The translations under genes were made by a program, and so were the position numbers. This document shows positions 50,312 through 59,643 of a stretch of 64,000 nt of DNA, piece by piece. Origin of the DNA: JBFGCT01 sp963825565 (GTDB lineage Bacteria; Actinomycetota; Acidimicrobiia; Acidimicrobiales; Ilumatobacteraceae). The stretch lies in the NCBI GenBank assembly GCA_963825565.1, contig CAWGTW010000002.1, positions 186,001 to 250,000 of the forward strand. The letters run 5' to 3'. Below the pieces are notes generated by a model. That model was not told the DNA's origin and ran no database searches. It saw only the letters and a program-made list of their open reading frames with translations. Within the stretch, counting starts at the first letter, position 1; each line of letters opens with the position of its first letter.

Positions 50312-51088
50312 ATGAGCAGCCACCCCGGCGCCGGGACGACACAGCAGCGAGTGCGCGCGGTGGGCGCGCCGATCGTGTCGCGCCTGTGGACGATCAACAC
50401 GCACGGGTACGAGCGGCTGCCCGTCGAGGGGCCGGCGATCCTCTGCCCGAACCACATCAGCTTCCTCGACTCGATGTTCCTGATGTTCACGGTGTCGCGC
50501 AACATCTCCTTCGTCGGCAAAGCCGAGTACATGGACTCGTGGAAGACCAAGTACCTCTTCCCGGCGATGGGCATGATCCCGATCGATCGGTCCGGCGGCG
50601 ACCGGAGCGCGGCGGCGCTCGACGCGGCCGAGGAGGTGCTCAGACGGGGTGAGTTGTTCGGGATCTTCCCCGAGGGAACCCGGAGCCGCAACGGAGATCT
50701 GCACAAGGGCCGTACCGGCGCGGCGCGGCTGGCGATGAAGCTCGGCTGCCCGATCTACCCGGTCGGGATCGTCGGCACCGACTCGATCCAGCCTCCCGAT
50801 GCCAAGCTGCCCAAACTGCGCATGTCGTGCGACATCACGATCGGGCGTCCGGTCCGGCCCGAGCGGTACGCGCCGCGCGGACCCGAGCACCTCGCCTGGC
50901 GTTCGATGATCGACGAGGTCATGTTCGAGATCCGCGAGATGACCGGCCAGGAGTACGTCAACTCCTACGCCGGCGTGAAGGCCGAGACCGAGCCGACGGT
51001 GGAAGCGAAGGTGGCCAACGTCGCCGACGATCCGGCGCGCACGCTCTCCGCAGCGGGTACAGAGTTGGTCGCGGTCGCCGGGTACTGA
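50312..51088 (+). CDS. 1-acyl-sn-glycerol-3-phosphate acyltransferase (PlsC-like)
   Basis: 258 residues. PlsC acyltransferase domain with the HX4D catalytic box NHISFLD and the phosphate-binding FPEGTRSRNGDLHKGR, followed by PIYPVGIVGTD. It would acylate lysophosphatidic acid to phosphatidic acid at the membrane. No strong transmembrane helix is visible, so it is probably peripheral. ATG 50312 is chosen because TACTGT ends seven bases upstream. It precedes thrS by 56 bases, with a separate -10-like element for thrS. Confidence 0.88.
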   Translation: MSSHPGAGTTQQRVRAVGAPIVSRLWTINTHGYERLPVEGPAILCPNHISFLDSMFLMFTVSRNISFVGKAEYMDSWKTKYLFPAMGMIPIDRSGGDRSAAALDAAEEVLRRGELFGIFPEGTRSRNGDLHKGRTGAARLAMKLGCPIYPVGIVGTDSIQPPDAKLPKLRMSCDITIGRPVRPERYAPRGPEHLAWRSMIDEVMFEIREMTGQEYVNSYAGVKAETEPTVEAKVANVADDPARTLSAAGTELVAVAGY

Positions 51089-51144
51089 CCGAAGCGAAAT
51101 CGATCGACCTCCCGCCGTCGGCCCGCTCCTATCCTGGGGCTCCC

Positions 51145-53127
51145 ATGTCGAACATCTCGATCTCGCTCCCCGACGGCTCCGAACGGGAACTCCCGGCCGG
51201 CTCCACGGCGCTCGACCTCGCTGCGTCGATCGGCAGCGGGTTGCGCAAGGCCGCGGTGGCGGCCACGATCGATGGGGTCGAGGCCGACCTCGGTCGCCCG
51301 CTCCCCGACAATGCCGAGGTGGCGATCATCACCGGCGACACCGAGGCCGGCCGGCACGTGCTGCGTCACTCGACCGCCCATGTGATGGCCCAGGCGGTGA
51401 CCCGGTTGTTCCCCGGCGCCAAGTTCTCGATCGGGCCGGCGATCGAGCACGGCTTCTACTACGACTTCGAGCTGCCCGGCGGCGCGACCTTCAGCGACGA
51501 CGACCTCGAACGGATCGAGGCCGAGATGCGAGCGATCGTCAAGGCCGACCAACCGTTCGTCCGCTCGGAGATGACCACGGCCGAAGCCAAGGCGCTGTTC
51601 GCCGACCAGCCGTACAAGGTCGAGATCATCGAGCGTGTCGAATCCGCCGAGGCGGACGCCGAAGACGTCGCCGAGGTCGGGCCCGAGGGTGTGATCAGCG
51701 CCTATCGCAACTCCGAGCAGTTCGTCGACATGTGCGTCGGCCCGCACGTGCCGTCGACCGGCCGCCTCGGCTTCTTCAAGCTGCAGAAGGTCGCCGGTGC
51801 CTATTGGCGCGGCAACGAGCACGGGCCGATGCTCCAGCGCATCTACGGCACCGCCTGGGAATCCAAGCAGGCGCTGGCGGCGCACCTGCACCAGCTCGAG
51901 GAGGCGGCCAAGCGGGACCACCGCAAGCTGGCGACCGAGCTCGACCTGCTCAGCTTCCCGAGCGAGCTCGGTGCCGGCCTCGCGGTCTGGCACCCGAAGG
52001 GAGCGACGATCCGCCGGCTGATCGAGGACTACAGCCGGCTGCGCCACGAGCGCGGCGGCTACGAGTTCGTCTACACCCCGCACCTCGCCAACGCCAACCT
52101 GTTCCAGACGTCGGGCCACCTCGACTTCTACGCCGACGGGATGTACCCGCCGATGGAGATGGACAACGGCACGTACTACCCGAAACCGATGAACTGCCCG
52201 ATGCACTGCCTGATCTACCAGAGCCGGCAGCGCAGCTACCGCGAGCTGCCCCTGCGGCTGTTCGAGCTCGGCACGGTGTACCGCTACGAGCGCCATGGCA
52301 CGCTCCACGGGCTGTTGCGGATCCGCGGCTTCACCCAGGACGACAGCCACATCTTCTGCACCAAGGAGCAGCTCGCCGGCGAGGTGGCCGCGCTGCTCGA
52401 CTTCGTCCTGTCGGTGCTGCGGGCGTTCGGGTTCGACGAGTTCACGTTCAACCTCTCGACGAAAGACCCCGACAAGTACGTCGGCTCCGACGAGATCTGG
52501 GACGAGGCCACGCTCGCACTGCGCGAGGCCCTCGACCATCACGGGCTCGAGTACGACGTCAAGGAGGGCGACGCCGCGTTCTACGGTCCGAAGATCGACA
52601 TCGACGTGCGCGATGCGATCGGTCGGTCGTGGCAGCTCTCGACGATCCAGGCCGACTTCCAACTCCCCGAGCGGTTCGGCCTCGAGTACGTCGGGGCCGA
52701 CAACACCCGGCACCAACCGATCATGTTGCACCGCGCCCTGCTCGGCTCGATCGAGCGCTTCTTCGGAGTCCTGGTCGAGCACTACGCCGGGGCGTTCCCG
52801 ACCTGGCTGGCACCGGTCCAGGTTCGGTTGCTCCCGGTCGCCGAGCCACATCAGCGCTACGCCGCCCAGGTCGCCGAACGGCTCGACGCAGCGGGCGCCC
52901 GAGTCGACGTCGTCGACGCCGACGACCCGCTCGGCAAGCGGATCCGCAACGCCAAGATGGAGAAGATTCCCTACGTGCTCGTCGTCGGCGACGACGACGT
53001 CGACCACGACTCGGTCGGCGTCAACCCGCGCGGCGGGTCGGTCGAGCGGGGGGTGACGGTCGCCGACTTCATCGCCCGGTTCCGGGCCGAGGTCGACACC
53101 GCCGAAGTCGCCGCGCTCGGGGAGTAG
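51145..53127 (+). CDS. thrS: Threonyl-tRNA synthetase
   Basis: 660 residues. N-terminal TGS domain (ISLPDGSERELPAGSTALDLA), the editing domain with RHSTAHVMAQA and DMCVGPHVPSTG, class II core with MNCPMHCLIYQ, RIRGFTQDDSHIFC and HRALLGSIERF, and a C-terminal anticodon-binding domain. The open frame extends upstream but ATG 51145 fits the TGS start and TATCCT (51130-51135) nine bases upstream. It begins the conserved thrS-HIT-pgsA-patA-pimA block known from Mycobacterium. Confidence 0.96.
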   Translation: MSNISISLPDGSERELPAGSTALDLAASIGSGLRKAAVAATIDGVEADLGRPLPDNAEVAIITGDTEAGRHVLRHSTAHVMAQAVTRLFPGAKFSIGPAIEHGFYYDFELPGGATFSDDDLERIEAEMRAIVKADQPFVRSEMTTAEAKALFADQPYKVEIIERVESAEADAEDVAEVGPEGVISAYRNSEQFVDMCVGPHVPSTGRLGFFKLQKVAGAYWRGNEHGPMLQRIYGTAWESKQALAAHLHQLEEAAKRDHRKLATELDLLSFPSELGAGLAVWHPKGATIRRLIEDYSRLRHERGGYEFVYTPHLANANLFQTSGHLDFYADGMYPPMEMDNGTYYPKPMNCPMHCLIYQSRQRSYRELPLRLFELGTVYRYERHGTLHGLLRIRGFTQDDSHIFCTKEQLAGEVAALLDFVLSVLRAFGFDEFTFNLSTKDPDKYVGSDEIWDEATLALREALDHHGLEYDVKEGDAAFYGPKIDIDVRDAIGRSWQLSTIQADFQLPERFGLEYVGADNTRHQPIMLHRALLGSIERFFGVLVEHYAGAFPTWLAPVQVRLLPVAEPHQRYAAQVAERLDAAGARVDVVDADDPLGKRIRNAKMEKIPYVLVVGDDDVDHDSVGVNPRGGSVERGVTVADFIARFRAEVDTAEVAALGE

Positions 53128-53135
53128 CGCACCGC

Positions 53136-53641
53136 ATGGTGGAGCGTCTCTGGAGCGGGTGGCGTGCGGCGTACGTCGGCGGGGCGTCGAGCAACGCGCC
53201 CGGCGACGGGCGGACCGTGTTCACCCGGTTGCTCGAGTCGGGATTGCCCGACGACGAGACCCACATCGTGCATCGCGGTGACACGTGCTTCGTCGTCGTC
53301 AACGCCTTCCCGTACACGTCGGGCCACCTGCTCGTGGTGCCGTACCGGCCGGTCGCCGACCTCGACGAGCTCGACGCGGCCGAGACCGCCGACCTGTGGG
53401 CGACGGTCACCGACGCCGTGCGCGCGGGCGCGCGGCGTACCACCCGGCGGGGCTGAACGTCGGGCTCAACCTCGGTCGGGCGGCCGGCGGGTCGATCCCC
53501 GACCACCTGCACGTGCACGTCGTGCCCCGCTGGGTCGGCGACTCGAACTTCATGACGGCGATCGCCGACACCCAGACGCTTCCCGAGGCGCTCGACGAGA
53601 CCGCGCGGAAGATTCGCACCGTCTGGAGCAGCGGCGCATAG
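53136..53641 (+). CDS. HIT-domain nucleotide hydrolase/phosphorylase (one frameshift)
   Basis: About 168 residues. Histidine-triad family: the N-terminal part VVNAFPYTSGHLLVVPYRPV, and in another frame HPAGLNVGLNLGRAAGG and HLHVHVVPRWVGD, the active-site His triad. The break is at about 53430-53440 (GCGCGCGGCGTAC); one missing base or a doublet gained would repair it. The mycobacterial gene in this place (Rv2613c) is an AP4A phosphorylase, a likely role here. The gene starts eight bases after thrS. Its TAG stop is the first half of a TAGCCT hexamer that may serve the next gene. Confidence 0.85.
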
Positions 53642-53650
53642 CCTGACCCG

Positions 53651-54124
53651 ATGACCGACGAGATCCGCGACGAGCTGCCGCAGGACCTCGATCCGTCGGG
53701 GTTCGTCGGGCCCTACCAGTTCCCCGACAACAGCCGGCGCCGGTGGCCGGGCGTGCTGTACCTCGTGCTCGCCGCGATCGCCCTGCTCGTCTACGCCACC
53801 GTCGACGAACCATGGGTCAACCGCGGGCTGTTCGCCGGCGCGGTGGTGCTGATCGTCGTCGGCGTCGTGTCGATCTCGTCGGGCTGGCGCATGGCCGTCG
53901 ACGAGAAGCAGGCCCTGGTCGCCGCCCAACAGGCCGTCGGCTTCGCGGTCGGGCACGCCTCGGCCCAGCAGGTCTGGCACGGCGTGCGCAGCAGGCCGAC
54001 CTGGCGGGTGCTGTGCTACTCCGCCGAGGAGCCGCCGGTGCAGCGCGGGCTCGTGCTGGTCGACGCCGTCGACGGCCACGTCGTCCAGCGCCTGGTCGAG
54101 GACAACCCGGAGGGTCCGCAGTGA
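53651..54124 (+). CDS. Membrane protein, unknown function
   Basis: 157 residues. An acidic N-terminus leads into two transmembrane helices (VLYLVLAAIALLVYATV and LFAGAVVLIVVGVVSI), followed by a cytoplasmic or external domain of about 80 residues containing HASAQQVWHGVRSRPTWRVLCYS. I cannot name the family. TAGCCT (53639-53644) ends six bases before ATG 53651. It lies between the HIT and pgsA genes, a position empty in the mycobacterial locus, so a link to phosphatidylinositol lipids is possible but unproved. Confidence 0.65.
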   Translation: MTDEIRDELPQDLDPSGFVGPYQFPDNSRRRWPGVLYLVLAAIALLVYATVDEPWVNRGLFAGAVVLIVVGVVSISSGWRMAVDEKQALVAAQQAVGFAVGHASAQQVWHGVRSRPTWRVLCYSAEEPPVQRGLVLVDAVDGHVVQRLVEDNPEGPQ

Positions 54125-54157
54125 TGAGCGAGATCGCACTGCGGTAACCTCTCGACG

Positions 54158-54844
54158 ATGTTCGACGGCAAATTCCGGGCGCCGGTCGACCGGGCCGTCA
54201 AGCCGATCGGCAACGGATTGCGCCGGACCGGGCTGACCCCGGATCACCTCACGATTCTCGGGCTGCTGGTCGGGGTGGGCGCGGCGGTGGCGATCGGGGC
54301 CGGCCACCTGCGCCTCGGGCTGGTGCTCGTCATCCTCGCCGCGTTGCCCGACCTGCTCGACGGCGCCCTGGCCAAAGCGTCCGAATCCGCCAGCCCGCGC
54401 GGTGCGTTCTTCGACTCGACCGTCGACCGGATCACCGACGCGGTGCTGCTCGGCGGGATCGCCTGGTACTTCGCCAGCAACGAGGACCCACACCTCACGC
54501 TGCTGCCGTTCGCCGTCGCCGCCGTCTCCAGCCTGATCAGCTACCAACGGGCCAAGGCCGAGTCGCTCGGCATCGACGCCAAGGGCGGGTTGATGGAGCG
54601 TGCCGAGCGGATCATCGCCATCTGCGTCGGTCTGCTGTTCGAACCGTTGCTCATCCCGATCCTGTGGGTCATGCTGGCGCTGACCTCGATCACCGCGATC
54701 CAGCGGTTCGTCAAGGTCTGGCGGCAGGCCCCCGTCGCCCCGGTCACCGCCGCCCGCATCGAGATGCGCCGGTCGCGCCGCCAGAGCCGGCGCGTCGCGC
54801 GCACCGAACTGCGGCGTACGCGGGTCCCTCGTCGACGCACGTGA
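54158..54844 (+). CDS. pgsA: CDP-alcohol phosphatidyltransferase (PgsA1/PI-phosphate synthase-like)
   Basis: 228 residues with about five or six transmembrane helices and a basic C-terminus (RRSRRQSRR). The CDP-alcohol motif is present as DLLDGALAK...G...D...D (about residues 65-90), with the four aspartates and the glycine conserved but lysine where Arg is usual in the A-R pair. By position between HIT and patA it corresponds to mycobacterial pgsA1, which makes phosphatidylinositol phosphate from CDP-diacylglycerol and inositol phosphate. ATG 54158 has TAACCT (54145-54150) seven bases upstream. It overlaps patA by four bases. Confidence 0.85.
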   Translation: MFDGKFRAPVDRAVKPIGNGLRRTGLTPDHLTILGLLVGVGAAVAIGAGHLRLGLVLVILAALPDLLDGALAKASESASPRGAFFDSTVDRITDAVLLGGIAWYFASNEDPHLTLLPFAVAAVSSLISYQRAKAESLGIDAKGGLMERAERIIAICVGLLFEPLLIPILWVMLALTSITAIQRFVKVWRQAPVAPVTAARIEMRRSRRQSRRVARTELRRTRVPRRRT

Positions 54845-55824
54845 ACCCGCCTCCCACCCGCCCTCCACCGCTCGCCGGCGGTGGTGCCGGTCACCGGGTG
54901 AACGATCTGGTGACCACCGGTAGCTATCGCCTCGCCGCGCTCGCCGCCAGGGCCGTGCCGAGCGTCGTCGCGTCCGGGCTGGTCACGCCGTTCGGCGCCG
55001 GTGCCAACTTCGCCAGCCCGCAGCGGCGGGCGATGGTCGCGCGCCATCTGCGCCGGGTCGATCCGACGCTCGACGGGCTTCGCCTCCGGCGCGCCGTCCA
55101 GTCGTCGTTCGACTCCTACGCCCGGTACTGGCTGGAGAGCTTCCGGCTGCCGACGATGTCGAAGCGGGCGGTCGCTGCGGCGTTCGAGGAGCAGGGCTAC
55201 GACATCTTGCTCGACGCGCTCGACGCCGGCAACGGGGCGATCGTCGCCCTGGCCCACCTCGGGGGCTGGGAGTGGGCGGGCCGGTGGATCGCCGATCGTG
55301 GCCATCCGATCACCGTCGTCGTCGAGCGGATCGAGCCGCCGGAGCTGTTCGAGTGGTTTGTCGAGCTCCGATCCCGGCTCGGCATGCACGTCGTCCCGCT
55401 CGGTCCCGACGCCGGGGCCACCGTGATCCGGGCGCTGCGCGACAACCACGTGGTCTGCCTCCTGTGCGACCGCGACCTGACCAGAGACGGCCCCGAGGTG
55501 GAGTTCTTCGGCGAACGCACGACGCTGCCCGCAGGGCCGGCGGCGATCGCGCTGCGCACCGGTGCGCCGATCCTGCCGACCGCGATCTACTTCACCAACC
55601 GGCTCGACGGCCACTACGGATTGGTGCGCCAGCCGATCCCGGTCGAACGATCGACGGCGCGCCTGCGAGTGGACGTCGCCCGCGTGACCCAGGACGTCGC
55701 CGCCGCGCTCGAGGGGCTGATCCGCCGGGCGCCGACCCAGTGGCACCTGTTCCAACCGAACTGGCCGTCCGACCCCGGGTACCGGCGTGGTTCAACCCCC
55801 GTCTCGCCCGTGCCGAAGACATGA
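54841..55824 (+). CDS. patA: Phosphatidylinositol mannoside acyltransferase (PatA-like)
   Basis: 327 residues of the LpxL/HtrB lysophospholipid acyltransferase family. The HX4E catalytic box is HLGGWEWAG, preceded by SSFDSYARYWLESFRLP, and CLLCDRDLTRDGPEVEFFGERTTLPAGPAAIA follows in pieces, close to mycobacterial PatA (Rv2611c). It would acylate the mannose of PIM1/PIM2. GTG 54841 overlaps the pgsA stop by four bases. Its stop overlaps the GGDEF-EAL gene by four bases, so it is expressed with both. Confidence 0.87.
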   Translation: MNPPPTRPPPLAGGGAGHRVNDLVTTGSYRLAALAARAVPSVVASGLVTPFGAGANFASPQRRAMVARHLRRVDPTLDGLRLRRAVQSSFDSYARYWLESFRLPTMSKRAVAAAFEEQGYDILLDALDAGNGAIVALAHLGGWEWAGRWIADRGHPITVVVERIEPPELFEWFVELRSRLGMHVVPLGPDAGATVIRALRDNHVVCLLCDRDLTRDGPEVEFFGERTTLPAGPAAIALRTGAPILPTAIYFTNRLDGHYGLVRQPIPVERSTARLRVDVARVTQDVAAALEGLIRRAPTQWHLFQPNWPSDPGYRRGSTPVSPVPKT

Positions 55825-58490
55825 GTATCGAACTCAGCCCCCCGGAAGTCGTGTCGAAGCGCTCCGTCGCGATCGTCGTGCTCGCCGCCGTGCTCACCGC
55901 GGTGTACCTCGTGCTGCCCCCGTCGACGGGCGCCGACGCGATCCGGGTGGTCGCTCCGGCGATCGGCGTCGGGGCGATCCTGACCGGTATCGCCGCCCAT
56001 CAGCCACGCCGCACGCTCCCGTGGGCGCTGATCGCCATCGCGCTCGCGTTCCAGGCGAGCGCCTACGTGATCTGGTCGACGCTGTACTTTCGCGGCGACG
56101 AGACCTTCCCGACGATTGCCGACGCATTGCACCTCGGCGCGGCGGTCCTGGCCACGGTCGCCGTCGCGCTGCTCAGCCGGGGTGCGTTCACCGGGGAGGA
56201 CACGTTCGGCTCGTTCGAGACCGTGATCGTCGCGATCGCGCTGGCGCTCGGGGTCTGGCTGGTCGTCGTCGAACCGTACGCCGACGACGCCGCGCTGTCT
56301 CGCGCCGACCGGGTGTGGGCGGCGATCGTGCCGCTGGTCGGGGTCGTCGGGCTGGCGATCGCCCTGCGCTGGGCGTCGCGCACCGGCTTCCACCGCGCCG
56401 CGCCGATCCTGCTCGCGCTCGGCCTGCTCCTCCAGCTCGTGTCCGATCTGGTGCGCGGCTCGCTGGAGTTGCGCGGCGGGCTGGCCCCCGGCGGGCTGGC
56501 GGCGGCGCTGGCGATCGCTCCGTCGCTCGTCCTTGCCTCGGCCGCGCTCGATCGCAGCATGGCGCCCGGGCCCGGCGTGGTGCCGACCCCGTCGGGGCCG
56601 GGCTTCGGGCGGATCGTCGGGCTCAGCGTGGCCGCGCTGACGCCGTTGACCGTCCTGCTCGCCCTGACGATCAGCGATCTCGGTTCGCGCACGACCCGCA
56701 CGATCGCCGGCATCAGCGCCATCATCGTCGTCGTCCTGGCGCTGACCAGGACGTGGGGGTTGCTGGCCGCGGTGCGGTCGCTGACCGAGCGCCGCGGCCA
56801 GGATCGGCTGGCGGCGATGGTCGAGCATTCGAGCGACGTGGTCCTGCTCGTCGACGACATCGGCGATATCCGGTACGCGAGCCCCGGCCTGGCGAGCACG
56901 CTCGGTCACCGGGGGGCGGACTGGATCGGGCGGCCGGCGATCGATCTCGTGTCCAACGAGGACCGCGACGCCGCGCGGCGTGAGCTCCAGCGGGTGGTCG
57001 AGCTCGGCCCGGGGCACACGGTCAAGTTCGAGGCGAGCCTGGTGCGCGTCGACGGCCAGCGGCGCCGGATGGAGTCGACCGTGGCCAACCTGCTCGGCGG
57101 AGAGGCCGTCGACGGCGTCGTCGCCACGTTCCGCGACGTGACCGAGCAGCGCGACCTCGAACGCCAGCTGAGCCATCGCGCGTTCCACGACGAGTTGACC
57201 GGGCTGGCCAACCGGGCGCTGTTCCTCGACCGCATGGACCACGCGCTGCGCGTCGCTCGTCCCGAGTCGGACCCGGTCGTCGTGCTCTTCGTCGACCTCG
57301 ACGACTTCAAGTCGGTGAACGACGCGCTCGGCCACGGTGTCGGCGACCAGTTGCTGCGGGCGATCGCCGACCGGATCCGCCGTACGTCGGGGAGCGGCGA
57401 CACCCCGGCCCGCCTCGGCGGCGACGAGTTCGCCGTGCTGCTCGAGGACCGCGGTGGTGTCGACCGTGCCCTCGACGTCGCCGAGCAATTGCTCGACTCG
57501 CTGCGCGAGCCGGTCTCGCTCGCCGGGTACGACCTCGCCGTGCTCGCGAGCGTCGGGGTCGCCATCGCCGCACCGGGGATGACCACGTCGAGCCTGCTGC
57601 GCGACGCAGACATCGCGATGTACGAGGCCAAACGGGCCGGCAAGGGCCAGATCAAGATCTTCGACCCGGCGATGCGCCTCGGCGCCACCAAGCACCTCGA
57701 GTTCCGCAGCGAGCTGGGCAACGCGATCGACGACGAGCAGTTGCGCCTCGTGTTCCAACCGACGATCGACCTGCGAACCGGCCACGTCGTCGGCGCCGAA
57801 GCGCTGCTGCGCTGGCGCCATCCGACGCGCGGCGACGTGCCGCCCGCCGAGTTCATCCCGATCGCCGAGCGAACGGGGCTGATCCTCCCGATCGGCAAGT
57901 GGGTGCTCGACGAGGCGCTGCGCCAGGCGAGCACGTGGGAGGGGGCGGGGCGCCAGAAGGTCAGCGTCAACGTGTCGGCGGTGCAGCTCCGCCATCCGAG
58001 CTTCGTCGACCACGTCCGCAGCGCCCTTGCCACGTCGACCGTGGCGCCGGACCGGCTGATCCTCGAGATCACCGAGACCGTGTTGGTCGACGAGATCGAG
58101 TCGGCATCGACGATCCTCGCCCAACTGCGCGATCTCGGCGTCGGGTTGGCGATCGACGACTTCGGGACCGGATATTGCTCGCTGTCCTACCTGCAGCGGT
58201 TCCCGGTCGACGTGGTCAAGATCGACCGCCAGTTCGTCTCCGAGCTCGGCGGGGGGCCGCGGAGCTCGACGCTGGCTCGTATGATCCTGCAGATGACCTC
58301 GAGCCTGGAGGTGAAGAGCGTCGCCGAGGGGATCGAGCGGCCCGAGCAGCTCGCCGAGCTTCGGCGGCTCGGCTGCGACATCGGCCAGGGGTACCTGTTG
58401 TCGGCCCCGCTCGAGGCCGACGTGCTCTGCCGGCGGTTCCAGACCCGTACGACGCCCGCAGCACGGGTGCCGATCGGCACCCCCACGTGA
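55821..58490 (+). CDS. Membrane GGDEF-EAL protein with PAS domain (c-di-GMP turnover)
   Basis: 889 residues. About nine transmembrane helices form an N-terminal sensor region (residues 12-325) like MASE domains. A PAS domain follows (MVEHSSDVVLLVDDIGDIRYAS region), then a diguanylate cyclase domain with an intact RLGGDEFAVLL and LFVDLDDFKSVND, and a phosphodiesterase domain with intact GAEALLRWRHP, plus DDFGTGYCSLSYL and ERTGLILPIG. Both catalytic signatures look complete, so it may make and break cyclic di-GMP. It is coupled by four-base overlaps to patA before and pimA after, an unexpected place for such a gene. Confidence 0.9.
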   Translation: MSIELSPPEVVSKRSVAIVVLAAVLTAVYLVLPPSTGADAIRVVAPAIGVGAILTGIAAHQPRRTLPWALIAIALAFQASAYVIWSTLYFRGDETFPTIADALHLGAAVLATVAVALLSRGAFTGEDTFGSFETVIVAIALALGVWLVVVEPYADDAALSRADRVWAAIVPLVGVVGLAIALRWASRTGFHRAAPILLALGLLLQLVSDLVRGSLELRGGLAPGGLAAALAIAPSLVLASAALDRSMAPGPGVVPTPSGPGFGRIVGLSVAALTPLTVLLALTISDLGSRTTRTIAGISAIIVVVLALTRTWGLLAAVRSLTERRGQDRLAAMVEHSSDVVLLVDDIGDIRYASPGLASTLGHRGADWIGRPAIDLVSNEDRDAARRELQRVVELGPGHTVKFEASLVRVDGQRRRMESTVANLLGGEAVDGVVATFRDVTEQRDLERQLSHRAFHDELTGLANRALFLDRMDHALRVARPESDPVVVLFVDLDDFKSVNDALGHGVGDQLLRAIADRIRRTSGSGDTPARLGGDEFAVLLEDRGGVDRALDVAEQLLDSLREPVSLAGYDLAVLASVGVAIAAPGMTTSSLLRDADIAMYEAKRAGKGQIKIFDPAMRLGATKHLEFRSELGNAIDDEQLRLVFQPTIDLRTGHVVGAEALLRWRHPTRGDVPPAEFIPIAERTGLILPIGKWVLDEALRQASTWEGAGRQKVSVNVSAVQLRHPSFVDHVRSALATSTVAPDRLILEITETVLVDEIESASTILAQLRDLGVGLAIDDFGTGYCSLSYLQRFPVDVVKIDRQFVSELGGGPRSSTLARMILQMTSSLEVKSVAEGIERPEQLAELRRLGCDIGQGYLLSAPLEADVLCRRFQTRTTPAARVPIGTPT

Positions 58491-59625
58491 CCGTTGCGCC
58501 GGCTGCGGCCGAGGCGCGGTACCGCATCGGCATCGTCTGCCCGTACAGCCTGACCGTTCCCGGCGGCGTGCAGAGCCAGGTGCTCGGGCTCGCCCGCGAG
58601 CTGCGCCGGCGGGGCCACGAGACGCGGGTACTCGGCCCCTGCGACGGTCCACCGCCTGCGTCGTTCGTCACCCCGCTCGGCAACTCGCTGCCGACCGCCG
58701 CCAACGGCTCGATCGCCCCGCTCGCCCCGGACGCCTCGGCCTCCCTGCGCACGATCCGCGCCCTCGCGCGACGAGGAGTTCGACGTCGTCAACGTGCACG
58801 AACCGCTGGTGCCCGGGCCGACGATGACGACCCTGCTCGTCCGGCCGGCTCCGGTCGTCGGAACGTTCCACGCGGCGGGCACGTCGGCCAGTTACCGGAT
58901 CTTCACGCGCCAGCTCATCCGGCTGATGAAGCGCATCGACTACAACGTGGTCGTCTCGAAAGACGCCCGTGAGCTGGCCCGTTCCCACCTCGGCGGGGAG
59001 TACGAGGTGTTGTTCAACGGGGTCGAGATCGATCGGATCCGGTCGGTGGCGGCGTACGACGCCGACGCCGGCGGGCCGATCGTGTTCTTCTGCGGGCGGC
59101 ACGAGGAGCGCAAGGGGCTGGGGGTGCTGATCGATGCGTTTCGCGAACTGCCGCGGCGACGCCCGCCTGTGGATCGCCAGCGACGGTCCCGACACCGCGC
59201 GGCTGGTCCAACGGGCGGCGGGCGACCCGCGCATCGAGTGGCTGGGCCGGATCGGCGACACGGAGAAGTTCGCCCGGCTGCGTCGCGCCGACGTCTTCTG
59301 CGCACCCTCGCTGGGGGGCGAGTCGTTCGGCGTCGTGCTCGTCGAGGCGATGGCGGCGGGCACCACGGTCGTCGCCAGCTCGATCGACGGGTACCGAAAC
59401 GTGGCATCCGACGGCGTCGACGCGGTGCTCGTACCGCCCGGCGACCCCGGCGCGCTGGCTACGGCGCTGGCGAAGGTGTTCGACGACGAGGACTTCGCCG
59501 CCGGGTTGCGCGCGTCGGGTGACGTCCGCGCCCGGCGCTTCGCGATGAGCACGCTCGCCGATCGGTACCTGGCGATCTTCGGCCACGTGATCGAGATGCG
59601 GGCATCAGCCGCCCGCGGCGGCTGA
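58487..59625 (+). CDS. pimA: PimA-like GDP-mannose:phosphatidylinositol mannosyltransferase (two frameshifts)
   Basis: Family 4 glycosyltransferase of about 379 residues. N-terminal RIGIVCPYSLTVPGGVQSQVLGLA, then in a second frame VVNVHEPLVPGPTM, GTFHAAGTSASY and CGRHEERKGLGVLIDAF, then in a third LWIASDGPDT, PSLGGESFGVVLVEAMAAGT. Breaks fall at TCGCGCGA (58764-58771) and CCGCGGCG (59151-59158); adding one CG at each restores the frame. It transfers the first mannose to phosphatidylinositol. GTG 58487 overlaps the GGDEF-EAL stop by four bases. Confidence 0.87.
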
Positions 59626-59643
59626 CGCCGTAGACTTCCCATC

